From the NCBI GenBank assembly GCA_963855995.1, contig OY979720.1:1428501-1492500 (forward strand): DNA of 64,000 bases. The letters run 5' to 3'. A program made the translations under genes and the position numbers. This document shows positions 37,787 through 50,132 of the stretch, one piece after another. This DNA is from Muricea muricata (taxonomy: Eukaryota > Cnidaria > Anthozoa > Malacalcyonacea > Plexauridae). Numbering within the stretch: the stretch's first letter is position 1; every line of letters starts with the position of its first letter. The notes beneath the pieces are model-generated. The model saw only the letters and a list, made by a program, of their open reading frames with translations. It was not told the origin of the DNA and did no database searches.

Positions 37787-40700
37787 ATGGAAATCCCACT
37801 GCTGGTTAGCTTGATCGTGTGGTTGTCACTGGGTGATCCGAGTGCTTCAGCTAGAATAAAGGTGAGTAGCTAGAACACCAAGTTACTTTGATGGCAAATT
37901 GTTCAGCAAATGCGAAAAAGACTAAACTATTACGAAAAGCCAAGCTCGGTTCTTTCAAGAACTTTTCTTGAACTTGTATCTTTAACTGCAGGACTTAACA
38001 ACATTAGTCGACAGTAAACCATCACTCGCTTATAGATATGATCCCACCTTATTTCCGATACTTCTGTAGAAAGTCAGTCTCAAAGGTTACAACCCTGGAA
38101 TATGCAATGAAACGAATCACGGCAACTTAATCATGGTCAAAGATCGTGACAACAATGATAAACTGCTGGTTTGTGCGGAAGAAAAAAGTGGCGGTTATCT
38201 CTGGAAAACAACTGATGGTAAAGTTTTATCTTGCTTTGTCACGTCAAGATGAGAAATTTAAGAACTGATGATTCTTTACATTTGAAGGTTCCAGTCCAAC
38301 GGGAGAATTCTTTAATCCTGTATATGACTGTTCGGATGCTCTCAACAAAATCTCAGATGCAAAAGATGGATTTTATTGGATCAAATTAGCTGGAAAAGTT
38401 CCAAACAAGGTATTTCTGTATTGCGAAATATACCTTGTCGCAATTTAGCAATAATAAAGTTAATAACTGACTATGTTTCAGCTGTGGTGTGACATGAGTA
38501 CTGACGGCGGGGGCTGGGCACTAATTGGTCGTTCAAAAACCGCTGCCATGTGGCGAGTACCATCCAATAATAAAACAGTTGAACCATTTGGCGAACCTCA
38601 TTGGTCGAGCTCACTTGGAGATGCTCCAATCCTTGACTTCCGGATTCAAGTAGCGACACAAGAAGATTTCAGTGCAACAAAGGCTCATTGGTGGGTATAG
38701 TCAGTATAGTCTAGTCCTCTTCATAGCCACATTGCGTGCCGACTGAGCTCTATTTACTGCAGTTTTTGTTTGTGCGTAGGCCGAAAATGCATACATATTG
38801 CAAGGAGTACTAAGAAAATGTTTTGTTTGTCTTCTGCTACATATTTCAAAAGAAAACACTTATTAATGTACTTATTTTAGTAAAATTTGAAAATTCTCTA
38901 CACTGGTTGGTTGCCCTAGAGGTGATTATCACGTGACCTGAGCGCCGTAAGCGGAATTTTCAAAATGGTTACCAGTCGTTTCGTTTTGTCAATTGTTTTG
39001 AATATGAAACGTATTTTTGTCATTTTTCATCTATGTGACTCTACTAAAATAATTATTCACCTCAAGCTCAGTGATTATCGGTGAATAACTTCGCCTTCGG
39101 CGAATAATTGTTAAATACTCCCAGTTCTATAGATTTGAACAGTGATCGTGCTTTGTGGTTACTGTTACCTGAATACCTGGCCACATTAGTTACGATGATG
39201 TAACGAATATTCATGATCTGTGTAGGTCATTTAGGTTCCAAAAAGAACGTCCTTTAAAGAATCTTTTGATGATTAATGAAGGTGGATGTGGTAGATTATT
39301 ACCAGGAATTGGAGATATTTCTTATGTTAAAGATCTTCAGACTGAGGAGATTGTCACAACAACATTTCGTTGTTCACAATTCACTTCTCGTCATTCGAAA
39401 TTCTACGGTTATGGTTGGGTAGGTTTGAAAAAAAACAAATTCTCATGTTCTGAGGTTTGCCTGAACAATTATATCGTTATAAACCTCGAATTAAACCCTG
39501 TCAGGACTACATGAAATTTAATTTATTGCAGGACATGTTGAATAGTTGTTTTGAGCGTCCATGTTCACCTGGTTTTGCATTTCACGAACACTTTCCAGTT
39601 CAAATGGACCATACAGGAGCTTTTGGGTAAACATTTATGTAAATATAAAGTTGATAAAAAATACAAATGGATGATCAGCATTTTCTGAAGATTACATTTT
39701 CAATATGACGGAAAAAACATGAGCTAATGCTCTATATTTATCCCTTCTTGTTACAGCTATAGTGCGAACGGAAATACTACTTCAGGAATTACCCAAGACT
39801 CGACATCATTTGTTGGCTGTGATAATCGTGATATAGTAAAGTGACAAATGTTTATTCTTTACAATCAGTTGACATCAAACTAATATTATAAAAAATTCAT
39901 GTTACTTAATGAGGATGATCTTTTAATCGTTCATCTCAAGTAATGACAAGCATTGAGTTCTTGGAATTGTTCAAAATCAACTTAGCCATGGCTGGAATAA
40001 CATGCATGAGAGTGAACCTTATTTTTAAATATTCCAATTCGACCAGGAGCTGGTTGTTCAAAGGAGGGGTTTTCTCAAACGATGCTCAAACACTATAAAA
40101 TTGAGAATTAATAAAGGAAGACTACCTGAAAATATCAAGTTTATTGTGACTTAACCTGATCAAGGTTGTTTTGGAAATCTTTATCCGGAGGATAGCACTT
40201 TCCCACCTTCAAACAATCTCACTCAGGTTTTCTTACAGTTGAAATTTAATTTGTGTTACAGTCATGAAATTTACAACAAAAATATTACAGATTTTTCTGT
40301 CATACATAATGATTTGTACCTCTACAGTGTTGTGGTTGTTTTGGTCCAGTTGGTGGTAAGAAAAATTACTGTGGAGCTGAATGCACAGCTAAAAATGGTG
40401 GAACTATTGAAAAAAATGTCTACACATGGTTTTGGGTGAGATCATCTCTACCAAAAAAAGTCTGGAACAAATGTATGGAGTATAAAGGAAATGCTTCTCC
40501 TGGGAAAGAAGTTTGGTACAAGTTATATCATGGAAATAATGTTCCAGTCTTGGTTAGTTTTTGCCTTTCTGCTATTCTTACCAAAAGATAAGAAGCATTA
40601 ATATTGATCAGCGTATTATATTATTAGGTTTAGGATCCTTTTTACTTTTCAGTATGACAGCAGACCTTAAAGATTAAGATTATTCTCAACTTATTATCTT

Positions 40701-43700
40701 ATAGTTTCGCATTTTTTTTCCATAGGGGAGATGTGATCAGAACGAACCTCTTCTGAACGATGGCGTAAGAATATTGATTTACATGCGCTATTTGATTTGA
40801 ATGTTAACACTGTATCACATAGATTTGTCGGAACAAATTGTGTGTATACAGTCAGGGAGGCCGAGGTCCAAAAATACATGTTTACCTACCATATCGAGGG
40901 GCAATTTCATTTTACGTTTATATTGTGTCTTTAGATCTGATAAATATATTTCTTTATGTTGAACGTGCTAAAATTTCTTGTGTGCTCCAGCCAACACGTT
41001 TTCCCCTAAATTTTCTGCAGAACTATATTACTGTCAAAAAAAGCGAAATTTCATATTTATTTCCAGGAAAAATCACTTATGTCATCAAAAAGAGCAAAAT
41101 GCATTTGCCCCTTGAGAGGATGAGTACAGCGTTGCCAACTGTAATTTTGTACAAGTCCCAAGTACGCTCCCTAAAAATCCCGAGATTTCCTTGAAAAGCA
41201 TTCATTCTCATGATTCCAGTCTCTGCGCAATTTAGGCCTCGGTCCTCTTATTGTGTGTTCTTTGCCTCTCGCTTTTGCTTTTGAGAGCCTTCCAAAACGA
41301 AATTTTGTTAAATATGCTGGTCAATAGGGCTTTAATACGAGCGCATGAACTGTCTATTTTAACAAAATCGTTTGTTAACTAGCTAATCTACCAAAACCTT
41401 GATTACTAAATTCAGAACATGGAGTTCTGAAAAATCCCCAAAAAATCCCGAGATTGAGTTTTAAAAATAGAAATCCCAAAAACATCCCAACTGATTTAAA
41501 AAAATAAAATCGCGGACTTGGCAACACTGGATGAGTAAAATCTTCTCTGCCTCCCTCACTAATATTGCACTGTAGATTGTGGTTGTTCCAGATAATGCCG
41601 CTGCCCAGAAAGTACCGCCTGTTCCGGGAATATTGGAATATCGTAAGGATACGAAGGAACTTTATGTAAGATCAAATGAAACATGGAATGTGCTTGTTGA
41701 TAAAAAGAAGGTACACAATGACATTCGTGTTATAGAATACCATGAGATGAAATGTGATTTATTGTGAATTATAAATCACATTTTTCACAATTAAAATGAG
41801 CATATTGATCATCGATTTCAAGGAATATAACTGAATAAGTTCAAATGATAAAGAACTGCACCTACGATTAAACAATAAATCGATTTGCCATTTTAAAAGG
41901 AAACAAATTAACAAACTCTCAGTCTTGTGTGATCCACATGGTGGTGAAAAGGACATTAAAGTTATATATTCTTCACTCATTACCAATTAGTTAGAAGAAC
42001 AACTCGAGGTGCTCAAGACGCTATTGAGAAGTGTTAACAAAACCGTCCATGATCACATCGGATTTGGTAAGATATATACCATTTGTGTTCTTTTAATTCT
42101 ACTTTGGGTTGAAAGTCTGTAAAACACAGCTCAGCACGTAAATCTAAGGCTGATTTGATTACAACATGTTCATTGTAACGTTACAATGAAACAATTGTTG
42201 ATTTTCACCACTAACTTGCAAATGGTCTCTGACAAAACTAAAAAAATTAGCCTGGGTGATTAGGTTGAAAAGATCTTGAGTCTCTGACTCACCGCCTCTG
42301 CATCAAGAAGGCCATCGGCGTAAGTTTATTGCAATTTCATTTTTAAATCGTTTTTGAAACAGAAAAAAGTTGTGCAGATCTGTATAAATCTGGAGCGAGG
42401 ATGGATGGTGTTTACACTGTAAATCCTGATGGTTTCGGACCTTTCCAAGTCAGATGTGACATGCTAACAGACGGCGGGGGTTGGACAATATTCCAAAGAC
42501 GACAAGACTCAAGTGTGGATTTCTATCGTGGATGGAAAGATTACAAAACTGGTTTTGGTGATCTTCACGGAAATTTTTGGCTTGGTTTGGACAAAATACA
42601 TCGTTTGACAGAATCAGGACAAAATGTCCTAAGAGTGGACTTGACGGATTGGACGGACGATAAAGCGTATGCAAAATATGGTTCGTTTTCTGTGGCGTCT
42701 GAGTCTGACGCTTACAGAATGAATTGTGCTAGTTTCTCAGGTAAATATGACAGATATTGATAAATTATCTTACGATATGCAGTGTATGAAACGAGTTAAT
42801 ATTTTTTAACTTATTCAATCTTAATTAGTGCAGCTGGACAGAATATTTACAACCTTGGCGTTCTTACTCTATAGATGGATATAAATTAAATACTATATTT
42901 TAAGGAGAAAAAATTAATGCACGTGACACATATTACAGTCAGTTCATATACCTTATTGCAGCTGAGAAATTCACTATATCAAAGCGTCATAAATCAAAGA
43001 GTCACATAATTAACATGCATGCACGGATTACCAGCTACTTTAAAAGTAATTAAATTAACGTGAATCTGATACTTAAATTAACTCGAGTTCATACTAAATG
43101 TGAACGTAATCGTCGTAATGCACTAAGAATCTGCACTAGAAGAAACTGATGGATGTTTTTGTTTTGTCTTTATACATGGTATATAAAAAATAATCAAACT
43201 TTAGAGTGCTCTAACGCGTTTATTATTTAATCTAGAGAAATCATTCTTTCGCAGTCGGAGAGACCAGGCCTCAAGCTTTCGATTGTCACCATTTGTGTGA
43301 AATTTAAAGAAACATTGAGCAAATACGAATCAAATGAAAATAACCAGTGGAAATCGCATATTTTCACTTTTGAACAAACAAAAACGCCATTAATCATTTA
43401 CCTGTCACGAGAAACAATTAACATGACTTATAAGATGCATTAATTAATCTTAGTTACCTAAGCTAAAATTTGTAAATTTTAATTCTCAAATGAAATTAAA
43501 CTTCTAAAGATTTGGATTAAATTTCCTACGGTGAAAAAATGCGATTTCGATCGGCAATTTTTATCTGATTCGTATTTGCTCAATTTCGCTTCACATTTTA
43601 CAACAACGGTGACATTCAAAAGCTAAATGTCTGGTCTTTCCAACTGTGAAAGAATTAAATCTATATGGTAAATATTAAGCGCTCTAGAGCACTGCAAAGT

Positions 43701-44566
43701 ACAATTTTTTATAGATCCTGCATAACGTAACTTTAACATCAAAGGAGTTCGTGTAGTTTCAATAAAATTAAGGCCTTTAACTACAATAAATTAAATTTGT
43801 ATCAAGCTACCGAATTACCGATAACATAAATTAACGCGATTAATACAATGCACGTTACATTTGCTATAATATAATTTACTGATGAACTTATACGTGAATT
43901 ATAATTATATTTTAAGAAATTATAAATTTAGTGTCATAAATACACAGAGAATGTAGAACATAAAATAATGAAATATACTGAAAACGGTTGGTCACCGAAA
44001 GTTAAGTCATGTAGAAATCCTGCGTTTCAAATTTTATCTAACAAAAAATTACAGTCATAAATGAAACAGGGATTGGTTGTAAAAAACTCTTAACTACATT
44101 GCAACTATCCATTTTGTAGTTAAATAGCAGTTAACTATCAAATTAATGCGCGCTTGGTTCACCTTCTCAAGAATTGTGAGGAAATTCAACAATTACTTTT
44201 TTCATACAACAGCCCCCTGAAGTTAAAGGCTCAACATGTACTCCAGACACATACCTAAAATTCCACACTTCGAAATATAATATTTTAAGGAAATTCTATA
44301 TTTAAGGTAATGCTGGTGATTCTTTGTCTTATCACAACGGCATGACGTTCTCGACCTACGACAGAGGTAATGATCAGTATAGTGGCAACTGTGCTTCGGA
44401 CTTCAAAGGTGCTTGGTGGTACAAGTCCTGTCACCAGTCCAACCTCAATGGTCGTTACCTCAAGGCAGGAGAGACATCTAGTCAAGGAATCAATTGGTAC
44501 TATTGGAAAAACGACCACAGATCTTTGAAGAAAACTGAGATTAAAATACGTACTGCTGAATTTTAG
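37787..44566 (+). CDS. Secreted fibrinogen-related protein, copy B
   Basis: Thirteen exons as in copy A: 37787-37861, 38070-38217, 38288-38409, 38482-38690, 39226-39418, 39532-39626, 39757-39835, 40328-40552, 40726-40764, 41576-41710, 41991-42066, 42363-42740, 44307-44566; 677 residues, no frameshift or stop. The start is [12 protein letters not shown]. Exon 4 encodes exactly the same residues as in A and C. Exon 12 differs from A at about six residues. Exon 13 differs from A at 22 residues out of about 86, including the loss of one Asp of the Ca-site (YDRGND where the others have YDRDND). Intron 2 is only 70 bp, against 371 bp in A. A hAT MITE sits in intron 9. Confidence 0.88.
41127..41529. 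mobile_element. hAT-type MITE, unit 2 only
   Basis: 403 bp with ends CAGCGTTGCCAA and TTGGCAACACTG (one mismatch as inverse complements), flanked by a perfect 8-bp duplication GATGAGTA (41119-41126 and 41530-41537). Ends and target length are those of hAT elements. No transposase frame. Units 1 and 3 have the empty site. Confidence 0.88.
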
Positions 44567-45739
44567 CCTCACGATTACATCAGTAATATATAAGAGAGTT
44601 GTGTAGAACATAACTCATCTCGTATTGCATTCTGCCAAACTATAAGCTGTTTCATTAGACTATGCAGTATTAAAAATATATACATATCTGGCTATATATA
44701 CACCAAATATTAAAACTTATTAAAGTTATTTTCAACTTATCCAAGTAATCTTAATATTGTTATTTTTACAACAAACACGCAAAATATTAAAACTGCTGGA
44801 TTTGTTATCAGATATTTTTTTCTTCACAAATTCATCGAATAAATCACATTGAAAAACTTTGGCTGTGCAAACGTTGTTTGAAATGTTGGGTTCTTTTCAC
44901 TATAAACATGTAGTTTCCTTTATTCTTAGAAAAACCGAAATATTACATGCAGAAACTGATATTCTTTGTGTCGGCTAAATTTTAATTAAAGTGTTGTTAC
45001 GTATTTCCCAAACAGAGGCGATGATTTTATATTTTAACCGCATGCGTGGTAATAAATTTGTATTGTTTATATATAGCGTGATTTTACATTTTATTTACAA
45101 AATATTTCAGTTTTTATTATATTACAAAACAAAAATCTATATTTGTGTTAAAGTTTATATCTGGAAAATAAGATTTCTAATATATACTTTTTAAAATATT
45201 TCTTTTGGAGAGCCATTATGAAGATTTGTAACAACTTTTCCCCCATAATTCAGTGCTAAATTTCAAAAATTTCTAATCAGATTACACTCTAATATATTTG
45301 CTAGTTTGATCTCTATCTATTTCTGGAGTAACAACTCAATTAAAGTGGAACATCCAGTTGCAGTTTAGATTCCGCGCGGTCAACACAATACAGACTGCTT
45401 GGACAGAGAATACACTGGTTTTATGAATTGATTACATCCTCTTCCCAAGAGCCTTGCGGTCCTGGGATTGATCACTACAGAGGTTTCTCAAATATGTCCT
45501 TGACGAATGAAGTTCTTACTCCAGATATGTTATAGAGTTCAACATCTCAACGGTCAGGGTAACATTTTAAGGAAACAGGTTCACATTTCGCGGCTGAAAG
45601 AAAAATCCACCTCTGAATGTTCCCGCTTTAGGTCTTTTATCAGGAGCTATCGTGAAGTGCAACAAAACAATATGTGTGTGGTGAGATCTTCAAGTTAGGA
45701 TGATCTACATTCTCGTGTTTTCAAATGTCTCCATGAACT

Positions 45740-46534
45740 TCACACGAACGTAACACGCACATTTCCTTCTTCGTTCGCTGGCTCATTCGCTTGCCAGCAA
45801 ACTCGGGGTTCAATACTCGCGGCCTCCACGTGATTGTCACGTGCTCTACATGTTCCTGTTTCCGTGAAATCGTCTCCTGGTGTATAAGAGTTTCCAGGGG
45901 GGATAAACAACGGGCATTTCATTGGAGTTCCATTCCTTTCTTTGGGGGAGGAGGTTTTGAGAGGAGAATTCAGCTCTGGGAAAAGTTGTGAAAATAATCC
46001 TGAAGGCTTGAACTGGTCTCTTAAAAATGAGTTATCAAGAATAGCTTGACGATCGTTGCCCGACATTAAGGCGTGAGAAGTCGACGGCTCAGCGAGTGTG
46101 TGCACGTGACGTTTAGCAGTGGCCATATTTTCACAAAAATATTGGCTTGTCGGGCCCGAAGGAAAAGGTACGACACTTCCCGACACAGCCAGCTGATCAC
46201 TGTTTGCGTTTCCCAGAGGTACAATCACTTCAGCTTTTGGAAAATTTAAGGTCTTCGTCATCTGTCGTACTTTCGAAACCAGCATCTCCTGAAGGATCCG
46301 GTTTAGTCGAGCTACGCATGCGATTTTTGTTGAGAGTACTTGAAACCCAAACGTCGGCCTTGTTATTATTCAAAGACATTTTGCTTTCATAATGATAACG
46401 AGTCCGCGTTTTAAACTCATTACCACCTGCTGTATCATTACAGCGGTCATCTGAATGAGCATATGGCAGCGATCCTGCTCGTAAGCGTCCCACGGTCTCA
46501 TTTTGAGAATGTTTGAAAAATATTTTTCCATCAA
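45740..46534 (-). pseudogene. Orphan minus-strand 3' exon, copy 2, frameshifted
   Basis: Homologous to 34577-35374 along its length. A net 5-base deletion near 46245 breaks the frame: the first part is open from about 46541 to 46230 and the second from 46285 to 45740. The C-terminal end with the PDZ-type ligand is unchanged. Confidence 0.75.
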
Positions 46535-46925
46535 TGCACATTTACACAACAAGAGTTGGCTGTGGTAGATGGCGCTATTCGCCCCTTAGGATCGCTTTCT
46601 TTGAACTGCAGTACTAGAAAGGCAAAAACGAAATAACACCAGGAATATTGAACTGACAAAGTCTCTTGAACCCAAAAAGTTCTGAGCTTTAACTAACATT
46701 GGTTTTACCAGTTACTGAACATTTTTAGAAAGTTTGAGAAAATCACTATCTGGTGGATAGCGCTAGATTTAAATGCTACAATACCTCGTCTTTTATCTTG
46801 GGAGGGAGGGAGGTGTGAGGAGGTCCAAATTCAACCGTTCTGCTTTAATCTTTACATCACATGAAAAGAAGAGATAAATTTGAATATTTCAATATTAACT
46901 CTGTGTTCTCTATGTATTTTTTCAG

Positions 46926-47195
46926 CTGTTATCAGCCAGTGGGGATTCGTTCGTGAGAGTATGGACGTTACCAAAAGATTCTTCTAACAAAGTAATAAAG
47001 CAGCAATCACATTATCTTTTCAATAAAGCACACTATTGTTAACCTAAAATTATTTTTCTTCAGGTGGAATTGTTATTCCAAGTTCCTGTTTCTGACAGTC
47101 AGTTATGTGGGGGGCGCTTTTTTGACGAGTCAGGCAAATCCTTTGGTGTCAGCGGTTATGATTTAGCCAAAATTGTTGTCTTTAGAAAAAAGTAG
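46926..47195 (+). pseudogene. WDR54: Duplicated last two exons of WDR54, copy 3
   Basis: Exons 46926-46991 and 47064-47195, splice sites and frame intact, TAG stop kept. Carries the same VVFRKK end as copy 2. Confidence 0.85.
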
Positions 47196-47878
47196 ATTGG
47201 AAAATGAACTATCGTGGAAACCTTTAGGAATAAATAGCATTATCTAATATCTATTGCGTTAATATTGTAGCTATCTGGAACGCGCGGTTCGTTTTAACAT
47301 GTATGCCTGATTACTAAATGACAAACATTTAACACAGTGTTCATAGTTATTAATGATGAAACACAAACTCCCTGTGTCAGTGATTCCAAAAAGGTTTCTG
47401 CAGTAGAATATAATAAGAAATCTATAGAATAAAATAAAATTGTACATTATGTAAAAGATAATATTGTGAATAATATGTCTCACAGTAGCTGTAAATAAAG
47501 ACTTGTCCTTGAAAAACCTTGAAAGACTTGTCCTTGTGTGTTTGAAGTGTTCTAATCAGTTTACAGAAATTTGAGATCAGAATTCGAAAAATTATTCTAT
47601 ATACCATGCATGTTAAGACATGTAGATTTTTTAGTTCGTTCCAGATAATATTCTCAATGCATAATGTCTAGCTTTGACAGTGGTGCTGTCTAATTAATTT
47701 CGAAGATTCTTTAGTTCCAAGTTTAGGTTAATCATGAGAAATAGCAAAACAAACATATATTCAGAAAAAAATGGAGAAACCGCCAACATTTGTAATCCTA
47801 TACAAGTAATTCATCCCGTATAATTATGAACATCATATCGTGTCACAGGATATGACCACTATTCACAATCTATCACTG

Positions 47879-49667
47879 TGTTACGAAACATGCATTTTGT
47901 TCCTCTATATGTTGCTATAAGAGATCGTTTAACATCTATTGTTCCATTCAAATTCATTTGTAAATGTCAACTATAAAACCAACAAACTTATTTATACAGC
48001 TAATGTAATATCAACACCGAAATGTAAGATTAATTAATCTTTTCAATCTTTATGTCATCCAAGGTAAAAAAATCTTAGCATTTGAGTCAGTCTTGGCAAG
48101 GGATTTTTTGGCACACCAACTTCTCTGATCAGATCCTGTTTGGTTGCGAGGCCCTCGCGCAGCATATATAGAGATTACTGCATGGTTGGCGAGTGCGTGC
48201 GATTTTTATGCACGAGTTGTGAAAGATTGCTGAACGAACGAGTGAGCGCAGCGAACGAGTGAGTTTAGCAATCTTTCACAACAAGTGCATAATAAAAATA
48301 GTACAAATGAGCCAACCATGCAGTAATTTGTTTATGCCAAACATATAGAGATTATTTTAAAACTGGAAACCTGTCAAAGGCGAACAATGTCGAAACAAAA
48401 TATTGAACTCTCAAAACAGAATCATCACGGCGGCCATGTTGTGGGCAAAATCGCAATACGATTTTCTTCACTGGTGAGAGAAACCGTATAGCCAATCAAA
48501 ATGCTGATACGATAAATTTTCACTAGTGAAAAAAATCGTACGGCCAATGAAACGCTTATTCGCTTCTCCGCAGCGAAAATACGATTTTTATTTCACCCTT
48601 TTACCTCGCGTAAATCTCTATATGTATGGCATAAAAATTTATCTTGAATAAAGACCTCGTAACATTTGGTGGAGGATGCGGGCATACTGAATGCCACGTA
48701 ATGTACAATTGTCGTCAAAACCTAGAATTGTCAAACTTGGCAATGATGATTAAGTGAGAAGAACAAGTTGTAAAAGCGAGAAATGACCATGCATGTAAGA
48801 GAAGAACAGAGAAAGGATGTTGAAATTTATAGAATGAAAAAACCAGGAAAAGACGGACAAAATGATTAACCAAGATTCCAAAAGCATCAAAATGTCGAAT
48901 TGTGACCAGATGAAAGAAGATGCGAAATCCTTACTGAATAGGTCCAATGAACGCATAAATAAGCTTGAAGAGTGTAATTAACAATTACGGTCGTATATCA
49001 AAGACTTACAAGTCTATTGTTAGGAACTGATAAAGTGGACAAGGGAATCCATCGAAACTAAATCGAACGAGAACCATGAACTGATTTGTGATGTAAATAT
49101 TATGTACGATGATGTTGAATATCTTACAGATTTAAACAAGAAGCTTAGAGCAGAAGTTGACCACAAAAAGAACATTATAAGAAAATTACAATACAAATTA
49201 TCTACGGTAAAGAAGATTTGTCAAGCCAGGAGGCTTGAGTTTTAGAAGGGAGGATTGTTACGAAACATGCATTTGTTGCTCTATATGTTGCTATAAGAGA
49301 TCGTTTAATATCTATTGTAAGAACGTGGCATATTTTATTGATGAAAGTTTTAGAATAAGAGATGCCATGACCAAAAGTCAAAATTGATAACCAAAAACAT
49401 GTTAAAATTGTTATTATTATTTTTTCTTTAAAAAACAAACTTATGTATATAGAGAAAAGTTATATTATGTATTATTGTTATAGTTATTTTAATGTGGGCA
49501 ATACCAGTGTTAAATGGGAATGCTAATAAAAACTGTTGTTTTTATTATTGTTGTCCCATTCAAATTCATTTGTAAATGTCAACTAAAACCAACAAGTGAA
49601 AGCAGGTGTTATTTATACAGCTAATGTAATATCAACACCCGAAATGTAAGATTAATTAATCTTTTCA
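47879..49667 (+). mobile_element. Non-autonomous LTR retroelement in the FReD C promoter
   Basis: 5' LTR 47879-48664 has inverted ends TGTTACGA and TCGTAACA. It is followed at 48665 by TTTGGTGGAGGATGCGGG, a typical primer-binding-site context. The internal part is only about 590 bp and encodes a broken coiled-coil-like frame (for example ELICDVNIMYDDVEYLTDLN near 49080-49140) ending LEF-stop at 49245. A purine tract AGAAGGGAGGA precedes a second TGTTACGA at 49256, the start of the 3' LTR, which is truncated at 49667 where host sequence resumes. The two LTRs also differ by an internal indel of about 230 bp. No reverse transcriptase or integrase is present. Host sequence at the site lost about 45 bases, including the TATA box kept in units 1 and 2. 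Confidence 0.8.
48174..48327. repeat. Foldback hairpin inside the 5' LTR
   Basis: The arms ATTACTGCATGGTTGGC and GCCAACCATGCAGTAAT, and further in TTGTGAAAGATTGCT and AGCAATCTTTCACAA, are inverse complements around a GAACGAACGAGTGAGCGCAG-like centre. Related ends (tatagagatta and aaatctctata) at 48167 and 48611 suggest a larger nested MITE of about 450 bp. Confidence 0.7.
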
Positions 49668-50132
49668 GTGTTCCGGTCATTGAGCAGTTAAAATACAAGG
49701 TTTTTTACTCAATTTTTTACTTCAAGATCAAACAGTATTCGTGAAAGCGGTGAGTGAAATTATTGTTCCCAATTTAGATTTCAGGTCAAAACTACATTAT
49801 TTAAAATTGGAACTTTCCTAAAATGAAGATAATTACTAACATCATTACGGTGTGGCAATCATCAGAGTAGGAAGAATTGGTCAGTACTTATACCCTGGTA
49901 AAATAAAAATAAAGTTCCCACTAATAAAAATTTTTTCAGGGGGTTTCGAAATGTAAAATTTAAATCCACAGCCCTCAAATTAGTTCAATACTCTTGCCAT
50001 TGAGTTGCACAATTTGTTAAATCATTCTGAAATGCAGTCTTCAGCACAAGTTTAAGTGTTGAGATTAAGAAAGATGTCATACTTTATGCATGTCGACAAT
50101 AATTTCTACGATTAAATTCTAGATTATTAACC

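Larger units (their letters stand above)
35380..46534. repeat. Tandem unit 2 (about 11.2 kb)
   Basis: Same order as unit 1: WDR54 terminal exons, FReD gene B, frameshifted tail ORF. Left junction at TGCACA in tcaatgcacacaac, right junction at the same motif near 46535. Copy-specific insertions: 36062-36630 and the hAT MITE at 41127-41529. Confidence 0.85.

Noticed and set aside
48740..49245. Host gene with coiled coil
   Set aside because: It lies between primer-binding site and purine tract of the LTR element and contains stops, so it is element-derived.
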